Shown here: in pieces, positions 12,398 through 24,609 of the stretch | Position numbering within the stretch: position 1 is the stretch's first letter | Layout: each line of letters opens with the position of its first letter | Source: Tetrahymena elliotti 4EA | Lineage: Eukaryota > Ciliophora > Oligohymenophorea > Hymenostomatida > Tetrahymenidae | Direction: 5' to 3' | Length of the DNA stretch: 64,000 nucleotides | NCBI GenBank assembly: GCA_000231825.2 | Contig: JH720357.1 | Location: 348,767-412,766 of the forward strand | Translations under genes and position numbers: made by a program | The notes under the pieces: generated by a model | The model's input: only the letters and a program-made list of their open reading frames with translations | What the model was told of the DNA's origin: nothing | The model's database searches: none

Positions 12398-15144
12398 ATG
12401 GATCAAGATTTTAAAAACACCCAACAAGAAATAAGAGATGCAGAAGCATAATCGAATTAGGAATTATAAAATTAAAGTAATCTTTAATTAAATTAGACAG
12501 CAGCTGCTATTCAAAATTAATAGGAGTAAGAAAGATAGCGCTAGGCTGAGGAGAAGATGATACGCAGACCTTTAATCAGGTCAGATAGTATGACTGATAG
12601 TGATAAAAGCAGTGGTCATGAAAGAAGCTCATCTAGTTCTAACCATAGTTAGGAAAATATTGGATCACAAGCAAATGCATAGCTTTAATAAAAGGAATCT
12701 ACTCATAGTCATCATAAAGGTGATCACAAAGATATTCATAATCATTAGCATCACCACCATTAACATAGCTAAAATTGTAATCATTCTCATGAACATCAAA
12801 GATAATTAAGTAACTCATAAAATAGCAAAAATTAAGTTTTAAATAATCAAATCTAAAATCCAACTCAAAACTATCCTTAAAATGTCGTCTAAGACAATAG
12901 ACTTTAGTAATAGAGAGAAAATACTAAGTTGAATACATAGAATTAAAACAATTAACCTTCAAATGCTAGATAGAGCTAACTTAATGAAGAAGAAAAATAA
13001 ATTTTAGAAGATATTTATAATGATAAAATAGAATAATAGCAATAAAGAAATGAATTAACATCTGCTGAATATGCACAGATGCTTAAAACATCCTTTAAAA
13101 ACTGCTTCCATACATCAAATCTTGATAATTTAGATTAGCAATTCAAAGAACTTTAATAGCTTATTAGTGAAATCCAAATCTGCGATTTGTAGGTATTAGA
13201 TCCTGCCTTTTTCAAGAAAGTAGTTTTATTAGCATAAATGGAAAACCCTAAGAGATGTCTAAAAGTTATCTATCTCTTTTATTAGCTTTTTAATAATAAA
13301 ATAATTTTAAAGCATTTGCTAAAATTTAATGATTATAATAGACTTATAGTTGACATTATTAATTCCTATTACATTTTGTTCGAAAAATTTAAAAACACTT
13401 AATTTGAAATTGAGTTAAAGATTTCTTTCAACAACCTTGAAAACATCCTTGACAGTTAAAGTCATTATGAAGAATTCAAGCTTTTAATTGAATAGTAAAC
13501 AACACTCTAAAGTTTAGATTCCATCGATCTAACATCTGATGTAATTATTAATTCATTTTCATTCTTCGCTTACTCTTTCATCACTTATTAGATCCAAAAA
13601 ATAAAAACCTTAAAAATTCAAAAATCATTTAAATTTAATTTATTGTTATTAAAACCAAATAGTAAAAAGAAATATTCGAAATGATCAAGCATTATTCTAA
13701 GCTAAAAGAAATCTCTCACAAACAAGAAGCAATCAAGTATATTGTCTTGCTCTTAGGCAAATGCGAAACAGTAATTTAGCAATACAAAGTAATTAATTGA
13801 GTATTTCATGTGATTTGATTAATAATTCAACATTAAATTAATCTACTAAAAAAAAATTTAAATTAATTCATTAAAATTAAATAAACTATTGAATTTATAT
13901 TTTTTCAGATATTATTCAACTGGATGAAAATTTATAGATTTTTTTTACTTATTAAAAACTTAGATATTAGTTCATCACTTATCCACAATATTCTTAGAAC
14001 TTAGCAATGCTAATTATGAAAATAATGAAGCAAAAGTTACTTATGTTAATTAAGTTATTGACTTGCTTGATAGATACATATTCCCTATTGAATTCTTAAT
14101 TAATTTTGATACATCAAGAATTTAAGGAACTAAAACTTATTACTTGAGAAATCTCAAACATATTGTTTAGTACTTTTAGAAGCTTTATACTGTAGTTGGA
14201 GGTTTTTTAAACTCTGTTTTGTTGATGCCTCATGAAATTTAATTGAATTTAAGAGCTCTTTTCATGATTAGAAGGATGTATTACTTTTTTTATGAAGACA
14301 CATAAATTAGAAGACTCATGGAAGGTCCTATGTAATAAATTAATCTATTTGTTGATAATTATTAATTAAAATTTTTAAAATAAAAAGTATTGTCATCTTG
14401 AGTAATCTTGCTCTCTTCACTAAAGATGTAGTGCAAAAGAAAGAGCCAACATTATTTTTACATAAATTATTGGAGGACTAAAACACTTTATAATCACTTA
14501 AAGAAAAGTTAGAATAGAATGAATATATAAGAACTCTCAAAGAAAATAAAGTAAATTAATAAAGCATTTTAAATAATTAATTAAATATTTATTTAAATAA
14601 AAGTATTTTGGAGTCATGGCTAAATGCTATCCTCAAGACATAGATGTATAATATAACTTCAAGAGCTTGAATTTCTAAGTGAACTACCCTGTTTATAGAA
14701 AGATTGATGCCGGTTCTTTCTATTACTATAATATTCTTGTAAATAAATATAAACTTTTTAAGAAATGTATTTAATTGTTTTAATTTATGTATAAATAGGT
14801 AACTAAACAAGATACAATCATCTACTGGAGCTTTAAAACTCTCAATTATGATATTAAATTTGGTCTCTTTAAAATGGATACCTTAAGCAATGAGTTGTAG
14901 ATTGACTCCTATGAAGAAGAAAAATAAATAAAAGCAATTGTAAAATTATAAAAAGCTGACTCACATAAAGAACCTGTTATGGTAAATTTAATATACAAAA
15001 TAATAATTTTTAAATTTAACTTCATTTAAAAAGGCTTATTCTTTGGTCAGCTTACCTGGATATTACAGAATAGTGTTCGATAATACATATTCATATTGGA
15101 GAGAAAAAGAATTAATATATACAATTCAAGTCTTAGAGCCTTGA
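12398..15144 (+). CDS. His-rich, Q-rich protein with C-terminal GOLD domain
   Basis: Starts at ATG 12398 (MDQDFKNTQQEIRDAEAQ) and ends at TGA 15142. The first ~170 residues are low-complexity: Ser-rich, then His-rich (SHHKGDHKDIHNHQHHHHQ) then Q/N-rich. A long helical middle follows (FFKKVVLLAQMENPKRCLKVIYLF; later MPHEIQLNLRALFMIRRMYYFF). Introns include a 56-nt one near 14330-14390 and others near 13555, 13790, 14550, 14750 and 14980. The last ~115 residues fit a GOLD domain: YFGVMAKCYPQDIDVQYNF, TIIYWSFKTLNYDIKFGLF and PGYYRIVFDNTYSYWREKEL, whose closing motif matches Sec14-like and p24 GOLD domains (the FDNTYS motif). GOLD domains act in Golgi and membrane-trafficking proteins. The middle region's family is unknown. 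The join around 13555-13660 is the least certain part. Confidence 0.75.
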
Positions 15145-15479
15145 TCCAATCAGCCAACCTTCAATTTTCAATACCCAATAAATAAAACAATTATAAATAA
15201 ATAATTTAACTATAAATAATTTAACTTAATTTATAAAAACTATATTTACAAGCATGCCTTTTCGATGTCCTCAAATCATAATTATTTCTCTTTTTTACTC
15301 ATTACTTTAATTTTTTTATTGTCTTTTTTTATATTTATTAGTTAATTTTTAAGTGAAGTCAATAAAATTAAACATTTATAAATAACTGAATACATTAAAG
15401 AGAGTGTTCTTAAGATGTATTGTAGATACATTTATGAAAATATAAAAATGAATACTAAGTTAAAATAAATATGAAATTC

Positions 15480-16705
15480 GATTTATTTTTTGGCATTTTA
15501 GGAAAAGTTATTTTAAAAAGTTAAAATTTTAAGAATTTTTTTCAATTTTAAACAATTGGCTTAAATATTGTTGAAATTTAACTGAGAGCATTTATACTTT
15601 CTTATTCATATGCTTATTTGAACTAGTTATGGACTAATTCGATTTAAGATTGCTTTTAGTCACTAAGTACATCAAAATCCATTTAATTAATTTAAAAAGG
15701 CTTTATCATCAGAATAAGACTGACTTAATAAAAAAAGTTAACCAAATTGCAAAGAAAGCCTAGTAATGACATAACTTTGAATTCTGATGAAACAATAAAA
15801 AATGTGATGTAGAATATCAATGACGGGAAAAGTTCCACAGCCATGATAATTGTAGCATTCACTGATCTTCTACTATATTTTTTATTAGAGATAACGATAT
15901 AATTTTCTATAGTGAGTTAATCATAAAGAGTTGAGACTACTTCAAACTGAATGAAATGAGGAATAGGTTTTTATTATGATAGATTAATTACTATTTTTCC
16001 TATTTGACATAGAGCTATCCATCCTAAAATAAAAACTCCAAAAACAAATTCATCCTATTCAAGACAGAGTCTAACTAAGAAGAATTCAAAAAATGTATTT
16101 AAAGCAATAATCTATTCATATAAAAAATAATTGTTATATAAATGCATTAAATAATAAATTTTACTTAAGATATTAAGTATTTAAAGTAGTTTTCTATTAG
16201 TGTTTCTTTAGTAGTGATCTCATCAGTCATATTAAAACAGTTAGGTATTTATTTTTTAATTGTAAAGTGTAAATAAAACTCAACAAAGTAGTTAGACAAT
16301 AAAAAGACAGTTATGAGAATCATATTTACAAAAAATATGTCTATTACTAACTATTAAACCATTAAGAAAAAGATTATTAGTAGATACCATAATAGCAGCC
16401 AATTAAGATTAACTGTAATTTCATTTAAAACAGATACTCCAGTTATTATGTTAGAATCATATAAACACCTAGAAATGTTATCCAAGATAAAGTAAAGACA
16501 TCTATTCCATATCTCCCTTATTTATCCTAACCTAATAAGATTTAAAAAAAATATTTATTAACTATTTTAAACTTTGATTTTCTTCTTTTATTTTTTTTAG
16601 ATTGATTTTTAAATGAAAAAGTAAAAAACTCCAAAGATAAATTTTGAATGTTCACATTTAATTTACTAAGATTATTCCTAATTTCATTTTAATGAGATAA
16701 AATGA
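15480..16705 (+). pseudogene. Decayed reading frame, transporter-like fragments
   Basis: Plus-strand blocks look coding but do not join into one frame. Block 1 (about 15580-15950) includes SSTAMIIVAFTDLLLYFLLE and ends in TGA. Block 2 (about 15955-16600), in another frame, includes NRFLL, then an in-frame TGA, then QINYYFSYLTQSYPSQ, KTESNQEEFKKC and TVISFKTDTPVIMLESYKHL. The hydrophobic segments and block order vaguely recall the second half of an ABCC-type transporter, but no Walker or ABC signature motif is present, so the family is a guess. The in-frame TGA and frame changes without suitable splice sites suggest a pseudogene. It lies between the GOLD gene and the convergent 3' end of the LRR gene. 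Confidence 0.35.
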
Positions 16706-16731
16706 AAGAAATTAACTTTAAATTTATTTAC

Positions 16732-19700
16732 CTTATTTCAGGAAGACGGTAATATTTTTCTCTATAGATAAGGGCTAACTCATCTGTATTTTCTTTAATA
16801 GAAATTTAGCGGATATCGCAATTCTTAAAATAAGGATGCTTGTGACAAACTTGATAAATATATTAGACAAAAGCAAAACTAAAGGTTGCTTCAAGGAACT
16901 TAAAACTTGAGGGTGGAATCATGTCAAAGAATTCCATAAGAGGTTATTCTTCAGTAACATTTAATTCAATATTATAGTCTAGATATATTTTTTGTAGACC
17001 ACATTCCTATTTTGTGTTAATAAAAAAATAAAAATTAAAAATATTTCTTTTAAATTATTTTTAAATATAAATATTACTTTTGCAGCTTCATAAATACCAA
17101 TAATTTAATCTTTGGAATAGAAAAGAGGTTAAAGAAGATACAAAGGATGGTCTACAATAATTTGTTTAATATTAGATTCTTTGCATATTTAGAAGAATCT
17201 TTCATTCAAGAAAAAAAGCACATAATCCTCTTAAATGGGTTAGATAGGATATATCTACAAATATTTGTTAATAAAAGCATGATTGAGAAATAGAACTCCT
17301 GATTTGATATAATTTCTGAAGTTTAATTTCATTTCCTCAAATGAGAAATCTTCTATTGGATAAATGCAATGGAGTGATTAAATTTATTTTTTACTCATTT
17401 AAATATTTTAAAGATCTAAGTTTAGATTTATTTTTTGTCCTTCTTTTAAAAATTCAAAAAGCAAATTATTTGCATAAACAACCTCTCCCTTAGGCAAAAA
17501 CCTATATGCTAAATTCAATAAATTCTTATTGAGGAGTTAAATTTATAGTGGCGTCTAATTATACGAAAAACGACTCAGATTTTATTAAATATTTTGTTAA
17601 AACTCATCTTCTTAATTCAGCTATTTCAATATTGGCTGTCTAAAGTTTGCTTCCAAGAGCTATCTTTTAAAAGCTTTAGATATTGAATCAAAATCAAAAG
17701 TTAAATCTATGCATTTTGGAGCATTTTCTAAGAGATTGATTAGAGTTTAAATCATCATTACGTCTGAATTAATTTCAAACAATTTTAATGTTTAGAGATT
17801 TAAACAATTTTTAAGATAAAGTAAAGTTTGAAATGTAATCAATTTATTGTATGATAAATCTAAATATTCTAGTAGCTTCATAAATTTTAAAGAAAACAAT
17901 GTGGTGTCTGATAATTATTAAGCTTAGAGGTCCAAGTATTTAACATTTTTACTCAGTGTTTCTATAATCTCTTAATAAATTGCTTGATTTCCAAAATATT
18001 TTTACTTAAATTATTGTTGGCTGATTGAACGTTGCTCTGCTAAAAATTCTTAAATATTCTTAGAGAAAATAAAGGTTTCTACTCTTGTGAATTTCAGAAT
18101 GATATGTGGAAGATTCTTGAGAGTTTCTTCATTAAATTCAATTTCCATTTCTTTAAAATCTAAATAATTAAATGTAGTCTAAAACTTGAAATGAATTGTT
18201 TCATAGAAAGGAATAAAAGTATCTTTAGTTAAATAATAGTTTATTCTTTTGCTTTGAATCTTATCTTAAGATTAAAAACTATTATTTTATTGAACTGCTT
18301 ACTCTAATTTATTTTAAGAAATATCCAAAACTTCAAGACTTTCAAAAACTAATTTGTCAAATATCTATTTCATAGCTAGAATCCAATCATCTTTTAAATT
18401 CATGTCTCTCATAAATAACTTTTTAAATTTTTAACCATTTATCTTATTAATTTTAATAATCAAATTCACTATATCCTCTTTTGTAATTAAAATGGTTCCT
18501 TGTTTATAAACTTTATTTCCAGATATATCTAATGACTCTAAAACTTAAAAACCAGCCTCATAAAATCTAATTGCCAGAGTCTGAATAGAAATTTAATTAA
18601 GGTCACAATATGACAAATTTATGCTCTTCAAACTTTATCCACAGGAAATACTTACAGATCTAATTAAAATTTTAATAAATGAGAAAAAAACCTTAAAAAA
18701 AGTAATTTACCTAATAAATGTCTCAAAATCATCATTGATAAATTAATTATAACTAAAATCTAAATGCCTCAATGACTTAAAAATATTGAAAGTAAACATT
18801 TCAACCAAAACATCTTATTTCTTCTAATCTATTTTTTATTAAATTCAATAAAATATAAAAACTTTTCTAAATGTCCAAATTTCAATATTGAATTTAAAAT
18901 ATTAATTCAGCCTTCAAAATTTATTTTAAATATTTAGTTTATGATTTATTAATTTTTCATTAATGTTCAAAAGTGTGAGAGGGGCTCTTATTTTCAGCAA
19001 AATTTAAAATTTAAACATAACTTTTTAAATTGACAAAACTAATTATTTTATGAACAAAGATTTAATATTTAATGATAACCCAGATACCTAATTTTGAGAT
19101 ACTTTTTAATGTTTTTTATATTATCATTAAATTATATTTTTCAAATTTATTTTTCTTTAAGTTAATTAAATTCAAAAATTGAATTTCAAACATTAATAAA
19201 AAAAATAGGTTTCAGTGAAAAAAAATTTTACTTATTTTGAGATCTTTGATAACCAGAGTTTGAAGACTGAATTAAGAAGCAAGTGTCAAACCTGTTAGCA
19301 AACCTTAGAGGCATTTTGGTGAGATGTGTTGTAATCCAGAGAAATTAGCATAATTTAAGCTTAGGAAACTCTCAGCTAATGTATGGCTTAAGTAAAATAG
19401 CTCATCATCAGTAAAATTAGTATAGGATATATCTAGATATTCTAAGTGATCAGAAAACTTTTAGGAAATAATTTCAAGAAATTTCTAACTATGCTTAGAC
19501 TAGATTTAGTTATGGGAAATATCAATGTAATACAATTTATATATTCTTTAGCTGAGGAATTCATTGAGCAAGTCCAATTTGTTGTTTAGTTGACAGTTTT
19601 AAATCGTTAAATGACAGATATTTGAAGAACCTATGTAATTTATTGATTTAATAATCTTCTTGAAATCATAATAACTCAGCATTTAATTATTACTTAAGTT

Positions 19701-22700
19701 TAGTTTTACAATATTACTTTCTTTTATTGAAGGACATCTTTAGCCATTTTCATCATCTGCAACTATATCAAATTATCTTTTTGGGTCGTCTAATAATTCT
19801 TGTTGTTTAAGGATTTTTTAGAGATGTTCATAAGTAAAAGAACCATTGATACAACCAAATAGATTTGTAAGAGATTAAGATGGAATGAATTAATCAGATG
19901 ATAATTATTTATACTAAACTGTATCACTAAACACTAATTTACTGCTTGGTCCATTTTCTGAAATATCCAGCAATTCCATTTGATTAGATAAAATAAGTGC
20001 ACAAAGCGATTATATTTTATGAGAATTAAGTAAAACATTCCTGCAATAAAATTTTCTAAGTTATTTAATTTTCTGAAAAGCATCAATAAGTGTTACAAAT
20101 ATTGCATCAGATAGTGAATGAGTATTATAAGAAATATCAATAGTTTATATTCTAATTTACTAATATCTCTCATTAATAACAGTAGCAAGATTGAATGCTA
20201 TCAAATCATCTAAATGAATATTTTTTAAAACTAAAGTTGTCAATCTATTGTATTAACTGCTTAATACTACATAAAAGAATCTTTTCCATTAATTATGATC
20301 ACAAAATTTATTTCCACTCATATCCAATACTTGCAAAGACTAAAATGTACTACTCTCCTAAAAATCCTCTTCAATGGTATATTTACTAGATGCCGTTGAA
20401 ATTCTTCCCATTAAAGCATCAACAAGACATGTCATCTACTGATCATTAAAACCCATATTTTACATTTTGAATTCAGTTAAATGTTTAAGTGTGCTTAAAC
20501 CCAAAACAATATCCTTGATGTTCTTTTCAGTTAAATACATATTATTTGAAATATCAAATTTCTCTAACATGTAAAACTGAGAAATAATTTAAGAAAGATC
20601 TAATCCATTCAAATTGCTAATTCCAATATTATCCCAAACAAGTGTTGTAATTGTTTTTGAATAAAGTGATAAACTTTTAAATATTCCCCTAAAACATAAT
20701 TCTTAAAGACTTAGCTATCCAATACCACTCAAGTCAAAAACCTCTATATTTCCTAGTCTCGATTTATCCAACACAACTTTATCAATTAAAATAAGTTAAT
20801 CAATATCCAGCTAAGTATCTTTCATTATAATTTTTCTTAGATTCTTCTTGTTCTCTCTCACTAATGTAATTAAAAAATTAACTAGAAGCTCTGCGCTAAT
20901 TCTGGCTAAAAAGTTTTTAGAAATATTAAAAATTTCAATACTAGTTATCCTCTTCTCACTGATTTATTCCAAAAATGATTTGACTTATTATTCACTTAAA
21001 TCAATATTTTCAATATGCAAAGTTATATTTGACTCATATGAAAGTGCATTTACATACATTAAAAAATCAACTAAGCATGATCCCATTTCCTTATTTTCTG
21101 ATAAATCTATTATTCTTAAATGTTCCATTAAAAAATTTTAATCTTCATAAGAAATTAAGCTTTCATGATTATACTTTAATTTCTTTTAATGATCCTCAAA
21201 AGCTGCATTGGCTTCTTAATATAGTCTTTAGTTTAAAACAGAGAGAGTCTATTCATTCAAACCACAATCTCTCAAATATAACTCCTCTATATTTCCAATA
21301 CTTTCAATAATATTCAATAAAACATGGTCTTTAAATCCCTTAGTTCCGCTCAAATCTAGAATCTTCAAATTCTTGCTAATCTTTAATATTGTTGGTATAT
21401 CTTCAAAATCAAAATCATCAAAATCCATCTTTTGCAATCTTAATTTTTTCAAATGTGAAATATTCACATGAGAAAAAAATGTAATTAGTTTACTCTACCC
21501 AACAAAACTGTTTTCACTCAAGTCAATCTCTTCAATGAAACTTAAAATTTCTTGGTTATCAAATCCTATTTTTTTAACAAAAACATTTTTTAATTCATTA
21601 CTTAATTTATCTGAAATTCTAATTCAAAATAAATTTCTTTTTTGAGAGGTTTTTATTTATTCATTAAAGTATTTAGATTAATAAATGAAAAGTTTCATAA
21701 AATTAGAAAAGAGGCGTTTGTAATTAAGGAATATAAAAAATATTTTTATTGAATTAAATCAAAATTAAAGAAACAATAATACTTAGATTAGTATATCCTT
21801 TCATTTAATGAATTTTAGTTTATCCAAATAAAATATTCTGATTTATTAGATAAATTATTTGACATTAAAGGAAACAATTATTAGGAATGTTTTTTACTAT
21901 CTATGAACCTAAAATCATTATATTTGATTTCTAAATTCATTTAATTAGTAATCACTTTAAAAGACTTAAAAAGAATGATTTTTTAGCTTAGTTTATTTGA
22001 AAGGTTTTTTTGATGGAATTTATTCTCTTTACCAAAAATTTAATGAATAAACAAAATTTAATATAAATAAAGAATAAATTTGTTTTACTTATTGGAATGC
22101 TCAAGTTTAACAAATTTGTATTTCTCAGTGATAATTTACAAAGAGATTTACTAGTTCTAATTAACTAAAACATCAGAAAGATTGTTTATGATAAGGCTTG
22201 ATCTAAGGGAAATTAATCAAGAACTAAGGAATTTTAGAAAAAATCAGTAAAGTATTTAATCAAAAAGTTTTCATTTTCTTTGCAAATGACACCACCCTCA
22301 GTTATGATTTCTGGTCTCTTTCTCAATTTAAAGTGTTTTGAATATTGAGAATTATTTTCAAAAATATTAAACCTTTTCAAAACAATTTTAAATGTATTAA
22401 AAATTAATTTTATTATAAGATTGAAATTACTTTAATGGATATTTATAGATATTGTTTCTTATTCTTTCTGCCTTCCATTCTTCAAGTTCATAGAGAATTG
22501 GCATCATATAATCTTTAGTAACTAAAGGGTTTTCATTCATAATTATCTTGTTAAGTAATGCATAGTCAGTAATTTGCAAGTTATCTTTTTAAAAGAGAAA
22601 TTTCAAATCCAAATCATTTAAAGAACATTAAATGAAATATAATTCTTACAAATCATTTTTTCTCCAATATAAAAAATTTTTGATCAACTGAAGAATTTGA

Positions 22701-23164
22701 TTCTCAATTTAAAATCTCACAAAACAGAGCTATTTTAAATTTTTAACTCTTCTTAGAAGTACTAAAATATCTTTAAATAAATATAAGTCTACCCTATTAA
22801 TATTCACAAACAAAACTACTTCTACTGCATCTCTATTTAATTAGATATATTCTTTGAAATATCTGAAATGTTCTCTCAAATTAAAGCACTTTTAATCTAT
22901 CACTATTTTATGCGAATCATGGAGCAATGTCAGTTATCTGTAAAGAAATTTACTCTCAAAGTCAATACCATTTTTAAAATAATTCTCACTCATCACAAGA
23001 TGCAACTTAAAATCATCAATAATCTTTTAAACTAATTGATTATAAGTTACTTTCTCTTCATTTTCATCTTATTGATTTTTCTAAAGTAAATTAAATTAAC
23101 CATTTTACTGCCTTACTTATTATATTTGATTCCAAAATTCTTTTTGCTAATCTATTATTGCCAT
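16732..23164 (-). CDS. Giant leucine-rich-repeat (RNI-like) protein
   Basis: Starts at ATG 23164 (MAIIDQQKEFWNQIQQ) with a Q-rich N-terminus, then more than 1,500 residues of leucine-rich repeats in a few long exons; the exon below 21630 runs over 2 kb without TGA. Clear repeat units include LKILDLSGTKGF, IGNIEELYLRDCGLNE, LEYLDISYTNFTDDEL, LRHLDFSYNQFINDDF and LESLDISGNKVY, the LxxLxLSxN pattern of RNI-like LRRs in solenoid proteins. Introns end the exons near 22430, 22090, 19241 and 18700; the ~400-nt intron between 19241 and ~18835 restores frame inside a repeat. LRR solenoids bind proteins; the partner is unknown and no kinase or membrane segment is evident. The last certain exon ends at 16732 (YREKYYRLPEI). 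The true stop is unresolved: either a small final exon or read-through into the convergent region. Confidence 0.82.
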
Positions 23165-23189
23165 TTATTATTAGTTTCCTGATATATTT

Positions 23190-23900
23190 TGTTAATACTA
23201 GTTCATATTTTATTGATTTATTGTAACATTCTATTGATTTTATGAATTAATATTTTAATTATTTATGTTGTTCTATTAATTTGATGTCACCCTTTATTAA
23301 TTTTAACTGAGATTTTATTAATTATTATTTTAGTTGATTTATTAATTATTATTTTAATTGATTTATTAATTATTATTTTAGTTGATTTATTAATTATTAA
23401 AGTTATTTTGCTAATTATTTGCAACATTTTATTAATCTTTGTTAGCTTTTTATTAATTTCCTAGAGTCTAAGTATTAGCTTTACTATTTTATTAAGCATG
23501 ATCTAAAATATTTTGTTAATTTTGCATATTGTTTTGTTGATTTATTGATGCATTTTACTAATTTGGTGTAATCATTTACTAATTAGCTTCATTTTTTTAA
23601 ATTGTTTATAAATTTGATGCAGTTTATTGATTGTTTTTATTTTATGTTGGGTTAATTGGAGGGTTTTATGAATTATTTGTTTGTTAATTTACTTAAATAT
23701 TTTATTAGTTTGGAGAGATATTTTATTGATTCAAAGCAGTATTTGGTTAATCTGTTGATATTTGTTGTTAATTTTGTTAAGCAATTTATTGATTTGAATT
23801 TAGATTTTATTAATCAGGTAGGTTTTTTAAATTTTAAATATTTTTGTGACTGTTATCTACTGCAAATTAGTCTGGGTTGTTTAACTCATTTGAAATATTT
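23190..23900. repeat. Degenerate minisatellite with TTTTATTRATT core
   Basis: The core TTTATTRATT or a one-base variant recurs roughly every 24-27 bases across about 700 bases, starting just upstream of the giant LRR gene. The best-preserved stretch is listed separately. Both strands stay largely open for long distances because the period is close to a multiple of three, which produces spurious open frames. Confidence 0.6.
23311..23398. repeat. 24-bp tandem repeat, about 3.6 copies
   Basis: The unit GATTTATTAATTATTATTTT plus AGTT (or AATT) begins at 23311, 23336, 23360 and 23384, nearly identical between copies. It is the homogenised core of the larger minisatellite. Confidence 0.85.
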
Positions 23901-24050
23901 TACAATTATTAATTTGGATTAAAGGTTATTTATTGTTGTAATACATTATTCTAAATGCTTTGCTAGTTCATTAAGCTGATGGAGATATATTTTATATTTG
24001 GAAGTCTTTTGGGTTTAACTGAACTCCTTATAAATAAGTCAACCAAGCAA

Positions 24051-24609
24051 TCATTTCTATTTTAATTGATAGGATAGGACTTTGTTTTTAAAATAATTTA
24101 ATTAGCTAGCTGTTAAAAGAATTTAAATATATTAAAAAGTAAGAGTTACATCTTCAATAACAATAGATTAAAGAGTATCTTTGAACATTTTTATGATTTC
24201 TTTGAGAGCATGACCACTAAAATGAGAATTCTTGATTGTTATAGATTTAAGCTAAATCTTAGAATTTATCTTTCTCATGCAAAACCTTTGTTAAAAAATA
24301 ATAGATGAAAGTAAAGGTAGAATATCCTTTTGACATGAAATAATTCTCAATTTCTAGATGTGAGTGTACTAATTATTATTTTCTACTTAAAATTTATCTA
24401 TTCTCAGTTTAATCTCTTCTAAAATAGGACCATCTAAAGAAGGCTGCTATTCATTTATATTCTTAAACAATAAAAGATCCTCTAAATTGATAAATATAAA
24501 ATAAATTCATCAATTTTTAATTTTATTCCATTAATAATAACAATTAAAATCTTATTACTTCGTTATGCTATTGTCATTTAATTTTATTTTTACTGGAAAT
24601 CTCTGTCAT
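24051..24609 (-). CDS. Small LRR-like protein
   Basis: Two exons, 24594-24609 (MTEIS plus one base) and 24051-24481, joined over a 112-nt GT-AG intron, give 148 residues ending at TGA 24051. The protein contains LRR-like segments (LRIISCQKDILPLLSS, LKSITIKNSHFSGHALKEI, LQSIVIEDVTLTFQYI). These resemble the repeats of the giant LRR gene just downstream on the same strand, so it may be a truncated relative. It lacks the long repeat array, membrane segments or a signal peptide. It could also be the 5' part of an older, longer gene now separated by the minisatellite. Confidence 0.6.

Noticed and set aside
16716..16731. A second 16-nt GT...AG stretch at the end of the last clear exon of the giant LRR gene.
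   Set aside because: Removing it leads to a TGA 20 codons later, but there is no coding sequence after it to prove the join, so it gives no independent support for micro-introns.
23311..23398. Regular short repeats resembling a CRISPR array.
   Set aside because: Units are directly adjacent with no unique spacers, and the DNA is eukaryotic.
23656..23922. An 88-codon plus frame rich in Phe and Leu.
   Set aside because: It lies in the minisatellite; its openness comes from the repeat period near a multiple of three, not coding.
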